This document shows, piece after piece, positions 1-8,810 of a stretch of 54,759 nucleotides of DNA. Position numbers and translations under genes: made by a program. The notes beneath the pieces were generated by a model. That model saw only the letters and a program-made list of their open reading frames with translations. It ran no database searches and had not been told where the DNA came from. The DNA is taken from NCBI RefSeq assembly GCF_009184545.1, contig NZ_QJOW01000009.1, forward strand, positions 1-54,759, in the 5' to 3' direction. Within the stretch, counting starts at the first letter, position 1; every line of letters starts with the position of its first letter. This DNA comes from Halosegnis rubeus. GTDB taxonomy: Archaea > Halobacteriota > Halobacteria > Halobacteriales > Haloarculaceae.

Positions 1-1
1 C

Positions 2-112
2 GCCCTAAAGTCTGGAACTGTGACACTGAGTGGCGGATTTACCGCCTACCCTGATGGGTTTGAGGCCGAGTTCACGGACAAGCCCCACCCTCAAAGTGCC
101 GAAGGCGCTTAG
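2..112 (+). pseudogene. 3' end of an open frame cut by the window edge, possible insertion-sequence remnant
   Basis: An open frame runs in from the left edge for 36 codons and stops at TAG 110-112. The last codons lie inside a strong hairpin (83-119). In haloarchaeal IS200/IS605-type (IS1341/TnpB) elements the transposon gene commonly ends in or next to such a hairpin, so this may be the tail of an accessory tnpB-like gene. The visible residues (ending in HPQSAEGA) carry no motif that proves this. It could equally be an unrelated host gene. Type is given as pseudogene only because it is partial and of uncertain status. Confidence 0.3.
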
Positions 113-119
113 GGTGGGG
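83..119. repeat. Long hairpin resembling an IS200/IS605-type right end
   Basis: The outer stem is CCCCACCCT (83-91) with AGGGTGGGG (111-119). An inner stem AAGTGCC (94-100) pairs with GGCGCTT (104-110), with one G-T wobble and a GAA loop. The shape and the GC-rich CCCC/GGGG stem are like the subterminal hairpins recognised by Y1 transposases at the right ends of IS1341-type elements. A second solo hairpin of the same kind is at 27688. A transcription terminator for the frame entering from the left is the main alternative. Confidence 0.45.
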
Positions 120-385
120 TAGTTGACAGAGTATGTACAGAGGCAGAGAGAGGTTCGTCTCGGAAACTGCCCCGAGGCCGGAGCGACCGCGGCGGCGCTC
201 ATCGGGTCGGTACGACTGGAGCCACTCGATAGGGATTGAGAACGAGAGTTCAACGCAGCCCAAGCCATGGAGGTTTCGGCAGGGGTTGGTTTCGAGGTCT
301 CGAACTCGGGGAGCGACCGGGACAGAGCAGAAAGTGAGTAACTCCATTTGGGTGGCCGCATCGAACCGGATGGGTGGTCTGCTCG
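120..385. other. Stretch with no intact gene, possible decayed coding sequence
   Basis: No frame here has a convincing start, length and codon use together. One plus-strand frame gives protein-like sequence (GATAAALIGS, then after an in-frame TGA, FNAAQAMEVSAGVGFEVSN, ending at a TAA near 338). This suggests an old, degraded gene. I do not recognise it. Confidence 0.25.
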
Positions 386-633
386 ATGTCTGACCGACCT
401 GTCCGGGTCCGGCTGACGAAGACGCTCGGACCGAACCAACATCCAGAGTGCGGACTATTCACTGTACCCTCCAGCGAGGCGGAGCAGTTGGTTCGAGGAC
501 TGGTATACAGTTGGCTCAAGAACGATTGGATGATTCTGACGGGAGTGTGCCGAAAGCGGAGGTCGTTGATGAGATGGCTCGGGTTCTCGAAGATGTCGAG
601 GCAGAGTTAGAGCGTCAGTACGGCGAGGAGTAG
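386..633 (+). pseudogene. Small haloarchaeal gene broken by a -1 frameshift
   Basis: From ATG 386 the protein starts MSDRPVRVRLTKTLGPNQHP and reads well to SWLKND. It then runs into Arg-rich nonsense. The frame one base back continues sensibly (LDDSDGSVPKAEVVDEMARV, then an acidic helix ending ERQYGEE) to TAG 631-633. The two halves join at about 523-531 if one base is restored, giving a protein of about 82 residues. The family is not recognised. The C-terminal half looks like an amphipathic helix. A sequencing error cannot be excluded, but the surrounding kilobase contains several other broken genes. Confidence 0.5.
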
Positions 634-654
634 ACTGTCCCCGGCCTCATCGAG

Positions 655-1017
655 TTACTGTACCTCTATTTTGGGTTTCTCTGTCGGTTGGTATCCCTCG
701 TCCCGACATTTCTGCTCAAACCGCTCCACAGCATACGAGGTGCTGTCGGTGTGTACTGTGAGTTGGACGGCAGACTCCTCGCCGGTTTCCACATCAACGA
801 CTTCGCTACTCACGAGGAGTGTCCGGTCACTGTCTGTGGTTGGTGTGCGAGCGTTGTTGTGGGCGATTGCGTACCACATCAGTCCGAAGATGCCGGTGAT
901 GCCGACGAGGACGAACCATTTGAGAAAACTCCCACCATGCTTCCGGGCGTCCCAGCCGACGCCGAGGGCGGTACTCAGCCAAAAAAGGCCAATCACGAAG
1001 ATGATGCCTTCTACCAT
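655..1017 (-). CDS. Small membrane protein with two predicted transmembrane segments
   Basis: The product has 120 residues. Residues 2-18 and about 33-52 are hydrophobic, separated by a short basic loop (DARKHGGSF). A soluble C-terminal part of about 65 residues follows, ending with an EKPKIEVQ tail. The topology predicts a membrane-anchored protein with a small soluble domain. The second segment (ITGIFGLMWYAIA) resembles a short membrane segment common in haloarchaeal phage-holin-like or SHOCT-type proteins, but no family is certain. An AT-rich TATA element about 28 bases upstream suggests a leaderless transcript. No partner gene is obvious, since its neighbours are decayed. Confidence 0.7.
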   Translation of the reverse strand: MVEGIIFVIGLFWLSTALGVGWDARKHGGSFLKWFVLVGITGIFGLMWYAIAHNNARTPTTDSDRTLLVSSEVVDVETGEESAVQLTVHTDSTSYAVERFEQKCRDEGYQPTEKPKIEVQ

Positions 1018-1040
1018 AGCACATACTCTGCGGCATTAGT

Positions 1041-1049
1041 ATTATATTT
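1041..1049 (-). promoter_or_regulatory. TATA element of the small membrane gene
   Basis: On the minus strand this reads AAATATAAT, centred about 28 bases before the start codon at 1017. That is the usual spacing for an archaeal leaderless transcript. It lies in an AT-rich island unlike the GC-rich surroundings. Confidence 0.5.
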
Positions 1050-1150
1050 CATATATGTGGGTTTGGAGGAGTTGAGAGAACCTCATCAATTCATCGTGAA
1101 CTGAGTCGCGACGACGCACTTAGGTACACCCGGCGTGTGCCTTCGACACA

Positions 1151-1429
1151 ATGGAGGCGGTCTTATGATACACACCCGCAGGGACGCGTGGCGGTCCCAA
1201 CCGCATTCGCATCCTGCAGACCCTCGACAACCGCCCCCGGAATCCGAACCAGCTCGCCGACCACCTCGATTTGAACTACGACACGATTCGCCACCATCTC
1301 GACGTGTTAGCGGATGACGACGTTATCGAGGCCAGTGGCGACGACTACGGAGCCGTCTACCTCCCGAGCGAGACGGCCCGCGACAACTGGGACACCGTCG
1401 GAACAATCATAACCCAACTCGACTCATGA
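1151..1429 (+). pseudogene. Winged-helix regulator with an in-frame TGA at codon 6
   Basis: ATG 1151 begins M-E-A-V-L and then meets TGA at 1166-1168. The same frame continues for 86 more codons as a typical haloarchaeal winged-helix protein: GPNRIRILQTLDNRPRNPNQ, then LADHLDLNYDTIRHHLDVLA and a wing, ending at TGA 1427-1429. Relatives I know begin MEAVLWY, so the stop replaces a Trp codon (TGG to TGA). A TATA-like CACTTAGG lies about 30 bases upstream. The downstream partner gene is also broken, so the pair is probably lost. A sequence error is the alternative. Confidence 0.65.
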
Positions 1430-1469
1430 GCACACGACCGACTCACACTCCCTCCCGGAGCCACTCACG

Positions 1470-1774
1470 ATGAACACTTGGATACTCACGGCACAGGCGG
1501 CGACCGCAGTGACGCTCCTCCTGTTGAGCGTGCTCGTCATCGTCTGGGGGAAGAACTACCGACAGATCCGCTCGCGCCAGACGCTCGGGATGCTCGTGTC
1601 GCGGCCATTCTGCTCGTCGAGAACGGCTTCGCCTTCTACGTCTACTCGCTCGACCCGGTCTTGTCCGTCTGGTTCAGCGAGCAGGTCCCCGACGGGCCGT
1701 GGGTCGCGATGGCGGTGTTTCACGTCCTCGAAGCCGTCGCCGTTGCGCTCCTCACCTACGTCACGCTGGGTTGA
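1470..1774 (+). pseudogene. Small membrane protein broken by a one-base deletion
   Basis: ATG 1470 opens with a hydrophobic segment (TAVTLLLLSVLVIVWGKNYR) and reads to GMLV. It then loses sense at about 1600. The -1 frame resumes with AAILLVENGFAFYVYSLDPV and a third hydrophobic segment, ending LTYVTLG at TGA 1772-1774. Restoring one T (GTGTCGCG to GTGTTCGCG) joins the halves as GMLVFAAILL, about 101 residues with three membrane segments. Such proteins commonly follow an ArsR-like winged-helix gene in haloarchaea (the DUF7521 type, named with moderate certainty), as here. Confidence 0.6.
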
Positions 1775-1848
1775 TTTTCCGGCCGATTTCTTCGATCGTG
1801 CAGACAGCCTGAATGGTTATGTTCGACGCGTGTATAGTCCCTCGTGTC

Positions 1849-2583
1849 ATGGAAATCACTTGGTACGGCCACTCCACGTTCGGCGTCGAAGTTGACGAAA
1901 CGAGTCTACTCGTCGACCCGTTCTTCGGCAACCCGAAGACAGACCTCGACCCGTCGGACCTCGACACGCCCGACTACGTCCTGTTCACGCACGGCCACGA
2001 AGACCACATCGCCCACGCCGAGGCCTTTTCCGGCGCGACGCTCATCGCCGTTCCCGAACTCGCGACCTATGCCAGTGAGGAGTTCGGCTACGAGAACCTC
2101 ATCGGCGGGATGGGGATGAACATGGGCGGCACCGTCGAGGCCGGCGACGCCTACGTCACGATGGTCCGTGCAGACCACAGCAACGGCATCATGACCGACT
2201 ACGAGTACAGCGCCGGTCCGCCGGCCGGCTTCGTCATCTCCAACACGAAGCCGACCCAAATCGAGGACGAGGAGAGCGAGACGTTCTATCACGCCGGCGA
2301 CACCTCGTTGATGTCCGAGATGCGCGACGTCATCGGGCCGTTCCTCGAACCCGACGTGGCCGCCGTCCCGGTCGGCGACCACTTCACGATGGGACCGATG
2401 CAGGCGGCCGTCGCCGTCGACTGGCTCGACGTGGACTACGCGCTGCCGATGCACTACGACACGTTCCCGCCCATCGAAATCGATACCGAGGAGTTCGAAA
2501 GCGAGGTCGCCGGCACCGGCTCCGACGCCGAGGTCGTCGTCCTCGATGGCGACGAGACGTTCACGCTCGAAGTGCCGCGATAA
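1849..2583 (+). CDS. Metal-dependent hydrolase, UPF0173 metallo-beta-lactamase family
   Basis: The 244-residue protein starts [10 protein letters not shown] and has the metallo-beta-lactamase fold signature THGHEDH at residues 47-53 (H48, H50, D52, H53). Further metal ligands are plausible at the HAGDTS block in the second half and at the late MHYDTFPP block. UPF0173 members are soluble single-domain hydrolases of about 230 residues with unknown substrate. ATG 1849 was preferred over an in-frame upstream start at 1813 because [10 protein letters not shown] matches the conserved N-terminus. It is transcribed alone, ahead of the OsmC gene. Confidence 0.9.
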   Translation: MEITWYGHSTFGVEVDETSLLVDPFFGNPKTDLDPSDLDTPDYVLFTHGHEDHIAHAEAFSGATLIAVPELATYASEEFGYENLIGGMGMNMGGTVEAGDAYVTMVRADHSNGIMTDYEYSAGPPAGFVISNTKPTQIEDEESETFYHAGDTSLMSEMRDVIGPFLEPDVAAVPVGDHFTMGPMQAAVAVDWLDVDYALPMHYDTFPPIEIDTEEFESEVAGTGSDAEVVVLDGDETFTLEVPR

Positions 2584-2607
2584 CAGCCCACACGGCGTCT
2601 GCGTACC

Positions 2608-2614
2608 TTTTTAT
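2608..2614 (+). promoter_or_regulatory. TATA element of the OsmC gene
   Basis: TTTTTAT lies about 30 bases before ATG 2641 and directly after the preceding stop codon. The spacing fits a leaderless transcript. Confidence 0.45.
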
Positions 2615-2640
2615 CTCATCCGGTCGTCCGGTAGGGTGTA

Positions 2641-3033
2641 ATGGCAGACCTCGAATCCCACACCGTCAACGAAGGCGGCTTCGCCGCGACCAGCCGTGTC
2701 GGCAACTACGAACTCTCCATCGACGCGACGAAGGAGGAGGGTCCCTCGCCCAACGAGGTACTCCTCGCCGACTACGCCTCCTGTTACACGTTCGCGTTCC
2801 GCGCCGGCGCGATGCGCGAACACGACATCGAACTCGGCGAAATCGAGACCGAGGCCGAAGCCGACCTCGATGACGACGACGACATCGTCGACGACTCGGT
2901 GAAGTTCACCCTCCACGTCGAGGACGACCTCGACGACGAGCAAATCGAGGCGCTCGTGGAACTCGGCGAGGAAATCTGTCACGTCCACGCCGCCCTCCAC
3001 GAGGGCATGTACGCCGAGATTAACGTCGAGTAA
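2641..3033 (+). CDS. OsmC family protein
   Basis: The product has 130 residues. OsmC/Ohr proteins are small dimeric thiol peroxidases that reduce organic hydroperoxides with two cysteines. Both are present: C48 in the ADYASCYTFAFRAG block and C113 in EEICHVHAAL. The middle section has a run of aspartates (about 77-84) typical of halophilic surface loops. It is monocistronic with its own TATA element. Substrate preference (organic peroxide or other) cannot be set from sequence. Confidence 0.88.
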   Translation: MADLESHTVNEGGFAATSRVGNYELSIDATKEEGPSPNEVLLADYASCYTFAFRAGAMREHDIELGEIETEAEADLDDDDDIVDDSVKFTLHVEDDLDDEQIEALVELGEEICHVHAALHEGMYAEINVE

Positions 3034-3076
3034 CACGCCGCTTCTCAGATTTTTTCGCCGCCGCGCAGCGACGGCT

Positions 3077-3265
3077 GTGAACGACGACCGGTCGCCGTCG
3101 TCGCGGGCGTCGACAGCTCCGACGACGGCGTTGTGGTCGCCCACGCGGCGGGAATGGGAACGGCGCTCCGACGCGACCCCAATCTCGCGGGCAAGGGCAC
3201 ACGCACTCGCCGCCGACTACGGCGACGACACCCTCATGTCGGGTGCGCTCCCACACGGGGTATGA
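3077..3265 (+). pseudogene. Small gene with two compensating frameshifts
   Basis: A GTG at 3077 starts a frame whose last part (RAHALAADYGDDTLMSGALP) is clearly protein-like and whose TGA (3263-3265) overlaps the next gene's ATG. Its middle is nonsense. The frame one base back reads well through the middle (AVVAGVDSSDDGVVVAHAAG). A lost G near 3090 and an extra G near 3183 explain both switches and rebuild a protein of about 63 residues. The family is unknown. The stop/start overlap argues that the ancestor was co-translated with the DUF5799 gene. Confidence 0.45.
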
Positions 3266-3705
3266 GCGATGACGATTCCGGCTGGCAGGACCGTCTCGTC
3301 GGCGCGCGAATGAGCGTCGACACCGAGTTCGATGACCGCGTCGAGGCGAGCAGCTTCTCCCGACAGGAGTGGGGTCTCATCATGACTGCGACGGAGTTCG
3401 ACATCGAGGACGGGGACGAACCGCGGCTGTATGCCAACACCGCGCACCTGGAAGATATCATGCCAGAGGTCCAGAAGATGACCGCGCAGGGACCGATGGG
3501 CGGAACACAACAGGAGTCCAGTAGTGGAATCCTCGGGAAAGTCACTTCGGCGCTCGGGCTGGGCGGCGACGACGGGGAGGACCTCTCCGACCAGCTTGCC
3601 GAGGCAGAACAGCTGACCCAGCAGTACGCCGACGAACTCCAATCACACCTCGAATCCCGGGGCACATGGGCGGATATCGTCGCCGCCTACCGCGAGCAAG
3701 AATGA
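3262..3705 (+). CDS. DUF5799 family protein
   Basis: The 147-residue protein begins MSDDDSGWQDRLVGARMSVD and continues with the block ASSFSRQEWGLIMTATEFDI, which is characteristic of the haloarchaeal DUF5799 family. A Gly/Ser-rich linker at about 80-105 is followed by an acidic helical C-terminus (LSDQLAEAEQLTQQYADELQ). There is no membrane segment or metal motif. Function is unknown. ATG 3262 was chosen because it starts the conserved region and overlaps the upstream remnant's stop. The next gene overlaps its stop by ATGA, so the two are probably co-expressed. Confidence 0.8.
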   Translation: MSDDDSGWQDRLVGARMSVDTEFDDRVEASSFSRQEWGLIMTATEFDIEDGDEPRLYANTAHLEDIMPEVQKMTAQGPMGGTQQESSSGILGKVTSALGLGGDDGEDLSDQLAEAEQLTQQYADELQSHLESRGTWADIVAAYREQE

Positions 3706-3887
3706 GCGACCGGACGCGCGACGTGCTGCTGTTCGCTATCCTCCTTGCTGTCGTCGCGTCAGCGCCGGCGATACCAGACGGGATGGCGCTGTTCGTCGGT
3801 ATCGTCGCCGTTCTGCTCGGCACGGTCGCGTTCCTCGCAACCGTCACGCCGGCGGGATTCGGACGGGTCGTGCCGGAAGAAGAGTAG
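3702..3887 (+). CDS. Small two-helix membrane protein
   Basis: The product has 61 residues with two hydrophobic segments, about residues 8-25 (VLLFAILLAVVASAPAI) and 30-50 (LFVGIVAVLLGTVAFLATV), and an acidic tail. Its ATG overlaps the stop of the DUF5799 gene (ATGA), indicating translational coupling. No catalytic motif is visible and the family is not recognised. A longer in-frame version starting at 3666 was rejected because it would overlap the preceding gene by 39 bases. Confidence 0.7.
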   Translation: MSDRTRDVLLFAILLAVVASAPAIPDGMALFVGIVAVLLGTVAFLATVTPAGFGRVVPEEE

Positions 3888-3888
3888 C

Positions 3889-4854
3889 CTACAGCCGGCC
3901 GAGGATTGCGTCGCCCACGCCGCCGGTCGACGCATCGCCGCCGAGGTCGGGCGTCCGTGGTCCGTCGGCGAGCACCGACTCGACCGCCTCACGGACGCGC
4001 GTTCCGTCCTCGTCGTAGCCGAGATGCTCTAACAACATCGCGGCCGACAACACCGTGGCAGCGGGGTTCGCGATACCCTCGCCGGCGATGTCGGGTGCGG
4101 TGCCGTGAACCGGCTCGAACAGCGCGTTCTCGGGACCGATGTTCGCCGACGGGAGCAGTCCGAGTCCGCCCACGAGCCCGGCAGCGAGGTCGGACAACAC
4201 GTCGCCCGCGAGGTTCGGACAGACGACCACGTCGAACGACGCGGGGTCGAGCGGGAGTCTGGTCGCGAACGCGTCCATCAGCACTTCCTCGGTCGCTACG
4301 TCGTGCGCGTCGGCGACCCGCTGGACCGCGTCGCGGAACCGCCCGTCCGTCTCGCGCATCACGTTCGCCTTGTGTGCGATGTGGAACCCCTCGGGCGCGA
4401 ACTCGACGGCGAACTCCGCGAGCCGCTCGCTCGCGCTCGTCGTCGTGACGCGCGTCAGCGTCGAGAGGTCATCCGAGAGGCGGTCCTCGTGGCCCGAGTA
4501 GACGCCCTCCGTGTTCTCACGCAGGAACACCACGTCAGTCTCCGGGCGGAGCGCGTCCACGCCCGGATACGCGCGGGCGGGCCGGACGTTGACGAAGGAG
4601 CCGACGGCCTCCCGCAGCGGGAGAATCACGTCGGCGGCCGTCTCGCCGGCCGCGCCGAACAGCGTCGCGTCGGCGTCGGCGACCGTCTCGTAAGTCGCCG
4701 ACGGCAGCGGGTCGCCCGTCCGTTCGGCCACCGCGTCGCCGGCCTCGGCGTGGACGAACGAGAACTCCCCGACCGCATCGAGTACGTCCACGGCGACGGG
4801 AACGACCTCTCGACCGACGCCGTCACCCTCGATGACCGCGACGGTCTCCGTCAT
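3889..4854 (-). CDS. leuB: 3-isopropylmalate dehydrogenase
   Basis: The product has 321 residues. It catalyses the NAD-dependent oxidative decarboxylation of 3-isopropylmalate, the third step of leucine synthesis. Visible family features are the N-terminal GDGVGREV block, the substrate-binding [10 protein letters not shown] block near residue 110, the metal-binding [18 protein letters not shown] block, and the NAD-binding [17 protein letters not shown] block near 255. ATG 4854 overlaps the leuD stop (ATGA), which excludes the longer upstream start. It is the last gene of the leuC-leuD-leuB run. Confidence 0.95.
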   Translation of the reverse strand: MTETVAVIEGDGVGREVVPVAVDVLDAVGEFSFVHAEAGDAVAERTGDPLPSATYETVADADATLFGAAGETAADVILPLREAVGSFVNVRPARAYPGVDALRPETDVVFLRENTEGVYSGHEDRLSDDLSTLTRVTTTSASERLAEFAVEFAPEGFHIAHKANVMRETDGRFRDAVQRVADAHDVATEEVLMDAFATRLPLDPASFDVVVCPNLAGDVLSDLAAGLVGGLGLLPSANIGPENALFEPVHGTAPDIAGEGIANPAATVLSAAMLLEHLGYDEDGTRVREAVESVLADGPRTPDLGGDASTGGVGDAILGRL

Positions 4855-5447
4855 TCTGCGTCGATGTACGGCAGTTCGTTCGCGACCTTCCGGGTCTCGG
4901 GGAGGTTCTGGTACATCAGCGCCGTGGTGTCCCACTTCCCTTCCACGAGGGCTTCCTTCATCGACGGGTCGACACCGGCGCCGACCTCGCTGCCGTCGTA
5001 GACGACACGCTCCTCTTCGATGTCGACCTCGATGCCAGCCTCCGGATTCGACTCGATGAACGACTGGAGTCGGTCGACGGTGTCGGTGTCCGCCGTCACG
5101 GTCGGAATACCCAGCGACTTGCAGTTGTCGCGGAAGATCTCCGCGAAGGACTCACCGACGATAGCCCGGATTCCCCAGCGCATCAGCGCCTGCGGCGCGT
5201 GTTCACGCGAGGAGCCACAGCCGAAGTTGTCGTTCACGACGAGGATGTTCGCGCCGTGGTACTCGTTGAACGGGTGGTCGTTGAGATTCCCCTCGTCGTC
5301 GCGGCGAGCGTCGTAGAAGGCGTACTCGCCCATGTCGTCGAAGGTGATCTCCTTCAGGAACCGCGCCGGGACGATCTGGTCGGTGTCGATGTCGTCGCCG
5401 CGCACGGGGATGCCGGTGCCGGTGACGCGCGTGATGGAACGGACCAT
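4851..5447 (-). CDS. leuD: 3-isopropylmalate dehydratase small subunit
   Basis: The product has 198 residues. With LeuC it isomerises 2-isopropylmalate to 3-isopropylmalate. The aconitase swivel-domain hallmark [15 protein letters not shown] is near residues 73-87, and the N-terminal [15 protein letters not shown] block is present. The start codon shares a base with the leuC stop (TGATG), and the stop overlaps leuB, so all three genes are translationally coupled. Confidence 0.95.
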   Translation of the reverse strand: MVRSITRVTGTGIPVRGDDIDTDQIVPARFLKEITFDDMGEYAFYDARRDDEGNLNDHPFNEYHGANILVVNDNFGCGSSREHAPQALMRWGIRAIVGESFAEIFRDNCKSLGIPTVTADTDTVDRLQSFIESNPEAGIEVDIEEERVVYDGSEVGAGVDPSMKEALVEGKWDTTALMYQNLPETRKVANELPYIDAE

Positions 5448-6865
5448 CAGTTCGCACCTCCGAAGCTCCGCACGTCAGCGATTTCGCCCTCGACAGCGGC
5501 GGCGGCCACCATCGCCGGCGACATCAGGACGGTCCGACCCTCTTTGGACCCCTGTCGGCCGATGAAGTTCCGGTTCGACGAGGAGGCACACACCTCATCG
5601 CCCTCCAGCGAGTCGCCGTTCATCGCGAGACACATCGAACAACCGGCCTGTCGCCACTGGAAGCCGGCGTCTTTGAATATCTGGTCGATGCCTTCCTCCT
5701 CACACCGGGTGCGGACGGTCTCGGAGCCGGGGACGGCGAGTGCGCGCACGCCCTCGTCGACGGTGTTGCCCTCCAGAATCTCGGCGGCGCGCCGGAAGTC
5801 GGAGACCCGGCCGTTGGTGCAGGTGCCGAGGAAGGCAACGTCGACCTCGTACCCCTCCATCGTCTCGCCGGGCGTAATCTCCATGTGCTCGACCGCGTCC
5901 TCGGCGTTCTTCCGGTCCTTCCCGTCGAAGTCGTCGGGTGACGGAATCGGCTCCGTGATGCCGGTGACCTGTCCGGGGTTGATACCCCACGTCACCATCG
6001 GGTCCAGGCCGTCGGCGTCGACGGTCACCACGTCGTCGTACTCGGCGTCGGGGTCTGAACTGATGGTCTCCCAGTCGGCGACGAGTCGATTCCACTCATC
6101 GCCCTCGGGCGCGTACTGGCGACCCTCCAAGTAGTCGTAGGTCGTCTGGTCGGGGTTGACATAGCCCGCGCGGGCACCCCCCTCGATGGACATGTTACAG
6201 ACGGAGAGCCGTCCCTCCATGTCCATCGCCTCGATTGCCTCGCCGCCGTACTCGTACACGTGGCCGACGCCGCCGTCGACGCCGAGTTGCCCGATGATGT
6301 GGAGAATGACGTCCTTCGGCGCGACGCCGTCGGAGAGTTCACCCGTCACCTCGACGCGGCGCACGTCCATCTTCTCGGCCGCGATACAGCCCGTCGCCAG
6401 CACGTCGCGAATCTGCGAGGTGCCGATACCCATCGCGACGGCCCCGAACGCGCCGTGCGTCGAGGTGTGCGAGTCGCCACAGACGATGGTCTGGCCCGGC
6501 TGGGTCGCGCCCAACTCCGGCCCGACGACGTGAGCGATCCCCTGCTTGCCGGACTCCAGTCCGTAGAAGTCGATGCCGGCCTCCTCCACGTTGGACTCGA
6601 GCGCCTGCAACATCGTCTCGGCCTGCTCGTCCTCGAACGGACGGTCGCGCTCTGCCGGGTCCGTCGGGATGATGTGGTCGGTCGTCGCGAGCGTTCGCTC
6701 CGGGAACGCCACGTCGATATCGCGCTCGCGCAACATGCCGAACGCCTGCGGACTCGTCACCTCGTGCATCAGGTGGAGTCCGATGAACAGCTGGTCGCGA
6801 CCGTCCGGCAGGTCCGCGACCTTGTGGCGGTCCCACACTTTGTCGTACAGTGTTCCGGAACTCAT
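5447..6865 (-). CDS. leuC: 3-isopropylmalate dehydratase large subunit
   Basis: The product has 472 residues, the usual bacterial/archaeal LeuC length. It carries the 4Fe-4S cluster of the isomerase. The cluster cysteines are visible: one in FLGTCTNGRVSDF near residue 350 and the CSMCLAMN pair near 410. Substrate-loop elements VCGDSHTSTHGAFGA and GIGTSQIRDVLATGC are also present. It starts a three-gene coupled run with leuD and leuB. About 70 bases separate it from the small gene upstream, so it may be part of the long ilv-leu transcript. Confidence 0.96.
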   Translation of the reverse strand: MSSGTLYDKVWDRHKVADLPDGRDQLFIGLHLMHEVTSPQAFGMLRERDIDVAFPERTLATTDHIIPTDPAERDRPFEDEQAETMLQALESNVEEAGIDFYGLESGKQGIAHVVGPELGATQPGQTIVCGDSHTSTHGAFGAVAMGIGTSQIRDVLATGCIAAEKMDVRRVEVTGELSDGVAPKDVILHIIGQLGVDGGVGHVYEYGGEAIEAMDMEGRLSVCNMSIEGGARAGYVNPDQTTYDYLEGRQYAPEGDEWNRLVADWETISSDPDAEYDDVVTVDADGLDPMVTWGINPGQVTGITEPIPSPDDFDGKDRKNAEDAVEHMEITPGETMEGYEVDVAFLGTCTNGRVSDFRRAAEILEGNTVDEGVRALAVPGSETVRTRCEEEGIDQIFKDAGFQWRQAGCSMCLAMNGDSLEGDEVCASSSNRNFIGRQGSKEGRTVLMSPAMVAAAAVEGEIADVRSFGGAN

Positions 6866-6938
6866 GCGAGCACCCCGCGAGCATGAGGCGGTGAGTCACA
6901 GCCCGCGCAGCGACGCGAGCAGGAATGTCTCACGGAAC

Positions 6939-7154
6939 TCATCGGTCTGTGCTGTCGTAGACGCCGTTGGCGCTCGGGGCGTTCCGCGGCGGCGTGTGCG
7001 AAATGTCTCCGAGTGAAGCCTCCGCGTCGTCGCGGTCACTCGCCGGTTCGCCGCCGTCGGCGGCGACGAACCGCCCGCGGCCGTACGTCTGAGTCTCGCC
7101 GAACGACTCCCCGGTGTAGGGGTTCGTGTGCTCGATGTCGCCCAGCTCAGTCAT
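6939..7154 (-). CDS. Small acidic protein conserved between ilvC and leuC
   Basis: The 71-residue protein begins [20 protein letters not shown] and carries two similar motifs, LGDIEHTNP near the start and [11 protein letters not shown] near residue 50. These may be an internal repeat. There are no cysteines, no membrane segment and no known domain. Its start overlaps the ilvC stop by eight bases, indicating co-translation. I recall a small uncharacterised gene at this place in other haloarchaeal ilv-leu clusters. A structural or regulatory role is inference only. Confidence 0.7.
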   Translation of the reverse strand: MTELGDIEHTNPYTGESFGETQTYGRGRFVAADGGEPASDRDDAEASLGDISHTPPRNAPSANGVYDSTDR

Positions 7155-8175
7155 CGGCGGACACCCGTTCTGTCTCCTGTTCGTCCTCGTCGCCGCCCCA
7201 CGCGAACAGCGCGCGCAGCTCCTCGCCCACGTCCTCGATGTCGTGGCTCTTCTCCGCCTGTCGAAGCTGGGTGTAGCTCGGGCGTCCGGCCTGGTTTTCC
7301 GAAATCCACTCACGGGCGAACTCGCCGTTTTGGACCTCTTCGAGCACCTCCTCCATGTTCTCGCGGGCGTGCTCGTCGACGATGCGGTCCCCCCGGGTCA
7401 GCCCGCCGAACTCGGCGGTGTCGGACACGGAGTCCCACATCTCGGCGTGGCCGCCTTCGTACATCAGGTCCACGATGAGCTTGAGCTCGTTCAGACACTC
7501 GAAGTAGGCCATCTCGCGGGAGTAGCCCGCCTCGACCAGCGTCTCGTACCCCTGCTTGACCAGCGAGGTGACGCCGCCACAGAGGACGGCCTGCTCGCCG
7601 AACAGGTCGGTCTCGGTCTCTTCCTGGAACGTCGTCTCGATGACGCCCGCGCGGGTACAGCCGATCGCCTTCGCGTACGCGAGCCCCGTCTCGTGGGCGT
7701 CGCCGGTCGCGTCCTGATACACCGCGAGCAGCCCCGGCGTTCCCTCGTCGTGCTCGTAGTTGCGTCGGACGAGGTGGCCGGGGGATTTCGGTGCGACCAT
7801 CTGGACGTTCACGTCCTCACGCGGGGTAATCTGGTTGTAGTGGATGTTGAACCCGTGGGCAAACTGGAGGGTGTCGCCGGCGTCCAGCTCGTCGGCGATG
7901 GCGTCGTACACGTCCGGCTGGACCGTATCCGGCACGAGCAGATTCACGATATCTGCACGACGGGCGGCCTTCACCGGCGTCGTCACGTCGAGGCCGTCGG
8001 CCTTCGCCGCCTTGCGCGAGGAGGACCCCTTCCGGAGTCCGACGACCACGTCGACGCCGGAGTCGTCGAGGTTCTGGGCGTGGGCGTGGCCCTGACTGCC
8101 GTAGCCGAGGATGGCTACCGTCGTGTCGTTCAGTACCGATTCGTCAGCGTCGTCGTCGTAGTAGATATCTGTCAT
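7147..8175 (-). CDS. ilvC: Ketol-acid reductoisomerase
   Basis: The product has 342 residues, a class I length. It converts acetolactate or acetohydroxybutyrate to the dihydroxy acid using NAD(P)H and Mg. The Rossmann motif [14 protein letters not shown] is near residues 23-36. The cofactor-selecting loop that follows contains [10 protein letters not shown], whose Arg/Ser residues suggest NADPH use. The catalytic [11 protein letters not shown] and [10 protein letters not shown] blocks and the C-terminal [20 protein letters not shown] knot domain are present. Its start overlaps the ilvN stop as TAATG. Confidence 0.97.
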   Translation of the reverse strand: MTDIYYDDDADESVLNDTTVAILGYGSQGHAHAQNLDDSGVDVVVGLRKGSSSRKAAKADGLDVTTPVKAARRADIVNLLVPDTVQPDVYDAIADELDAGDTLQFAHGFNIHYNQITPREDVNVQMVAPKSPGHLVRRNYEHDEGTPGLLAVYQDATGDAHETGLAYAKAIGCTRAGVIETTFQEETETDLFGEQAVLCGGVTSLVKQGYETLVEAGYSREMAYFECLNELKLIVDLMYEGGHAEMWDSVSDTAEFGGLTRGDRIVDEHARENMEEVLEEVQNGEFAREWISENQAGRPSYTQLRQAEKSHDIEDVGEELRALFAWGGDEDEQETERVSADD

Positions 8176-8810
8176 TATTTGAGTCGCTCCGGCGCGATGG
8201 ACGTCTTCGTCTCACCACGGGCGAGGGCAGTGCGTCCCGTGCGGGCTATCTCACGAATGCCGAACTGCTCGAGCGCGTCGAGCGCGTCGTCGATCTTCTG
8301 TTCGCGACCGGTCAACTCGACGGTGATGGTTCGGGGACCGGCATCGAGGGTGCGTCCCTCGTACATCTCGGTGATGGCGTGGACCTTGTCCGGCTCGTCG
8401 GCGTCCATCTTCACCAAGACGAGCTCGCGCTTGACGGCCTCGCGTTCGAGTTCGCGCGTGTGGATGACCGGGACGAGCTTGTCCAGTTGCTTTTCGATCT
8501 GGTCGATGTTCGGGTCCGGCTCCTCGACCACGACCGTGATGCGCGACCAGTCGGGGTTCTGCGTCGTGCCGACGGTCAGCGATTCGATGTTGTACTGGCG
8601 GCGGCTGAACAGGCCGGTCACCTTCGAGAGCACGCCCGGCTCGTTCGCGACGAGCGCGGTGATAGTGGTCCGGCGCGGCTCGCGGGCCGCCTCCGTCTCG
8701 GGGTCGATACGAATCCCCTGGCTGTTGCGTCGTCCGACGGGTCGCTCCCGGCTCTCCGGGTCCGGACCGAGCAGTCCGGACTCGGGTGGTTCAGTCTCCT
8801 CGCGGCTCAC
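8175..8810 (-). CDS. ilvN: Acetolactate synthase small (regulatory) subunit
   Basis: The product has 211 residues. An ACT domain starts near residue 47 ([20 protein letters not shown], then [13 protein letters not shown]), the usual valine-binding regulatory unit. A second alpha-beta region follows with LVKMDADEP. The first 45 residues are an acidic and Arg-rich extension that most bacterial IlvN proteins lack. It is coupled to ilvB (ATGA) and ilvC (TAATG). It acts as partner of IlvB and probably carries feedback control. Confidence 0.95.
   Translation of the reverse strand: MSREETEPPESGLLGPDPESRERPVGRRNSQGIRIDPETEAAREPRRTTITALVANEPGVLSKVTGLFSRRQYNIESLTVGTTQNPDWSRITVVVEEPDPNIDQIEKQLDKLVPVIHTRELEREAVKRELVLVKMDADEPDKVHAITEMYEGRTLDAGPRTITVELTGREQKIDDALDALEQFGIREIARTGRTALARGETKTSIAPERLK

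Noticed and set aside
1166-1168. TGA as selenocysteine or recoded codon in the winged-helix gene
   Set aside because: Related proteins have Trp here, no SECIS-like hairpin follows, and its partner gene is also broken. A mutation is simpler.
4105-5001. Long plus-strand frame opposite leuB
   Set aside because: It mirrors the minus-strand leuB codons, is full of Arg and Val runs and has no family motif. The leuB frame is complete.
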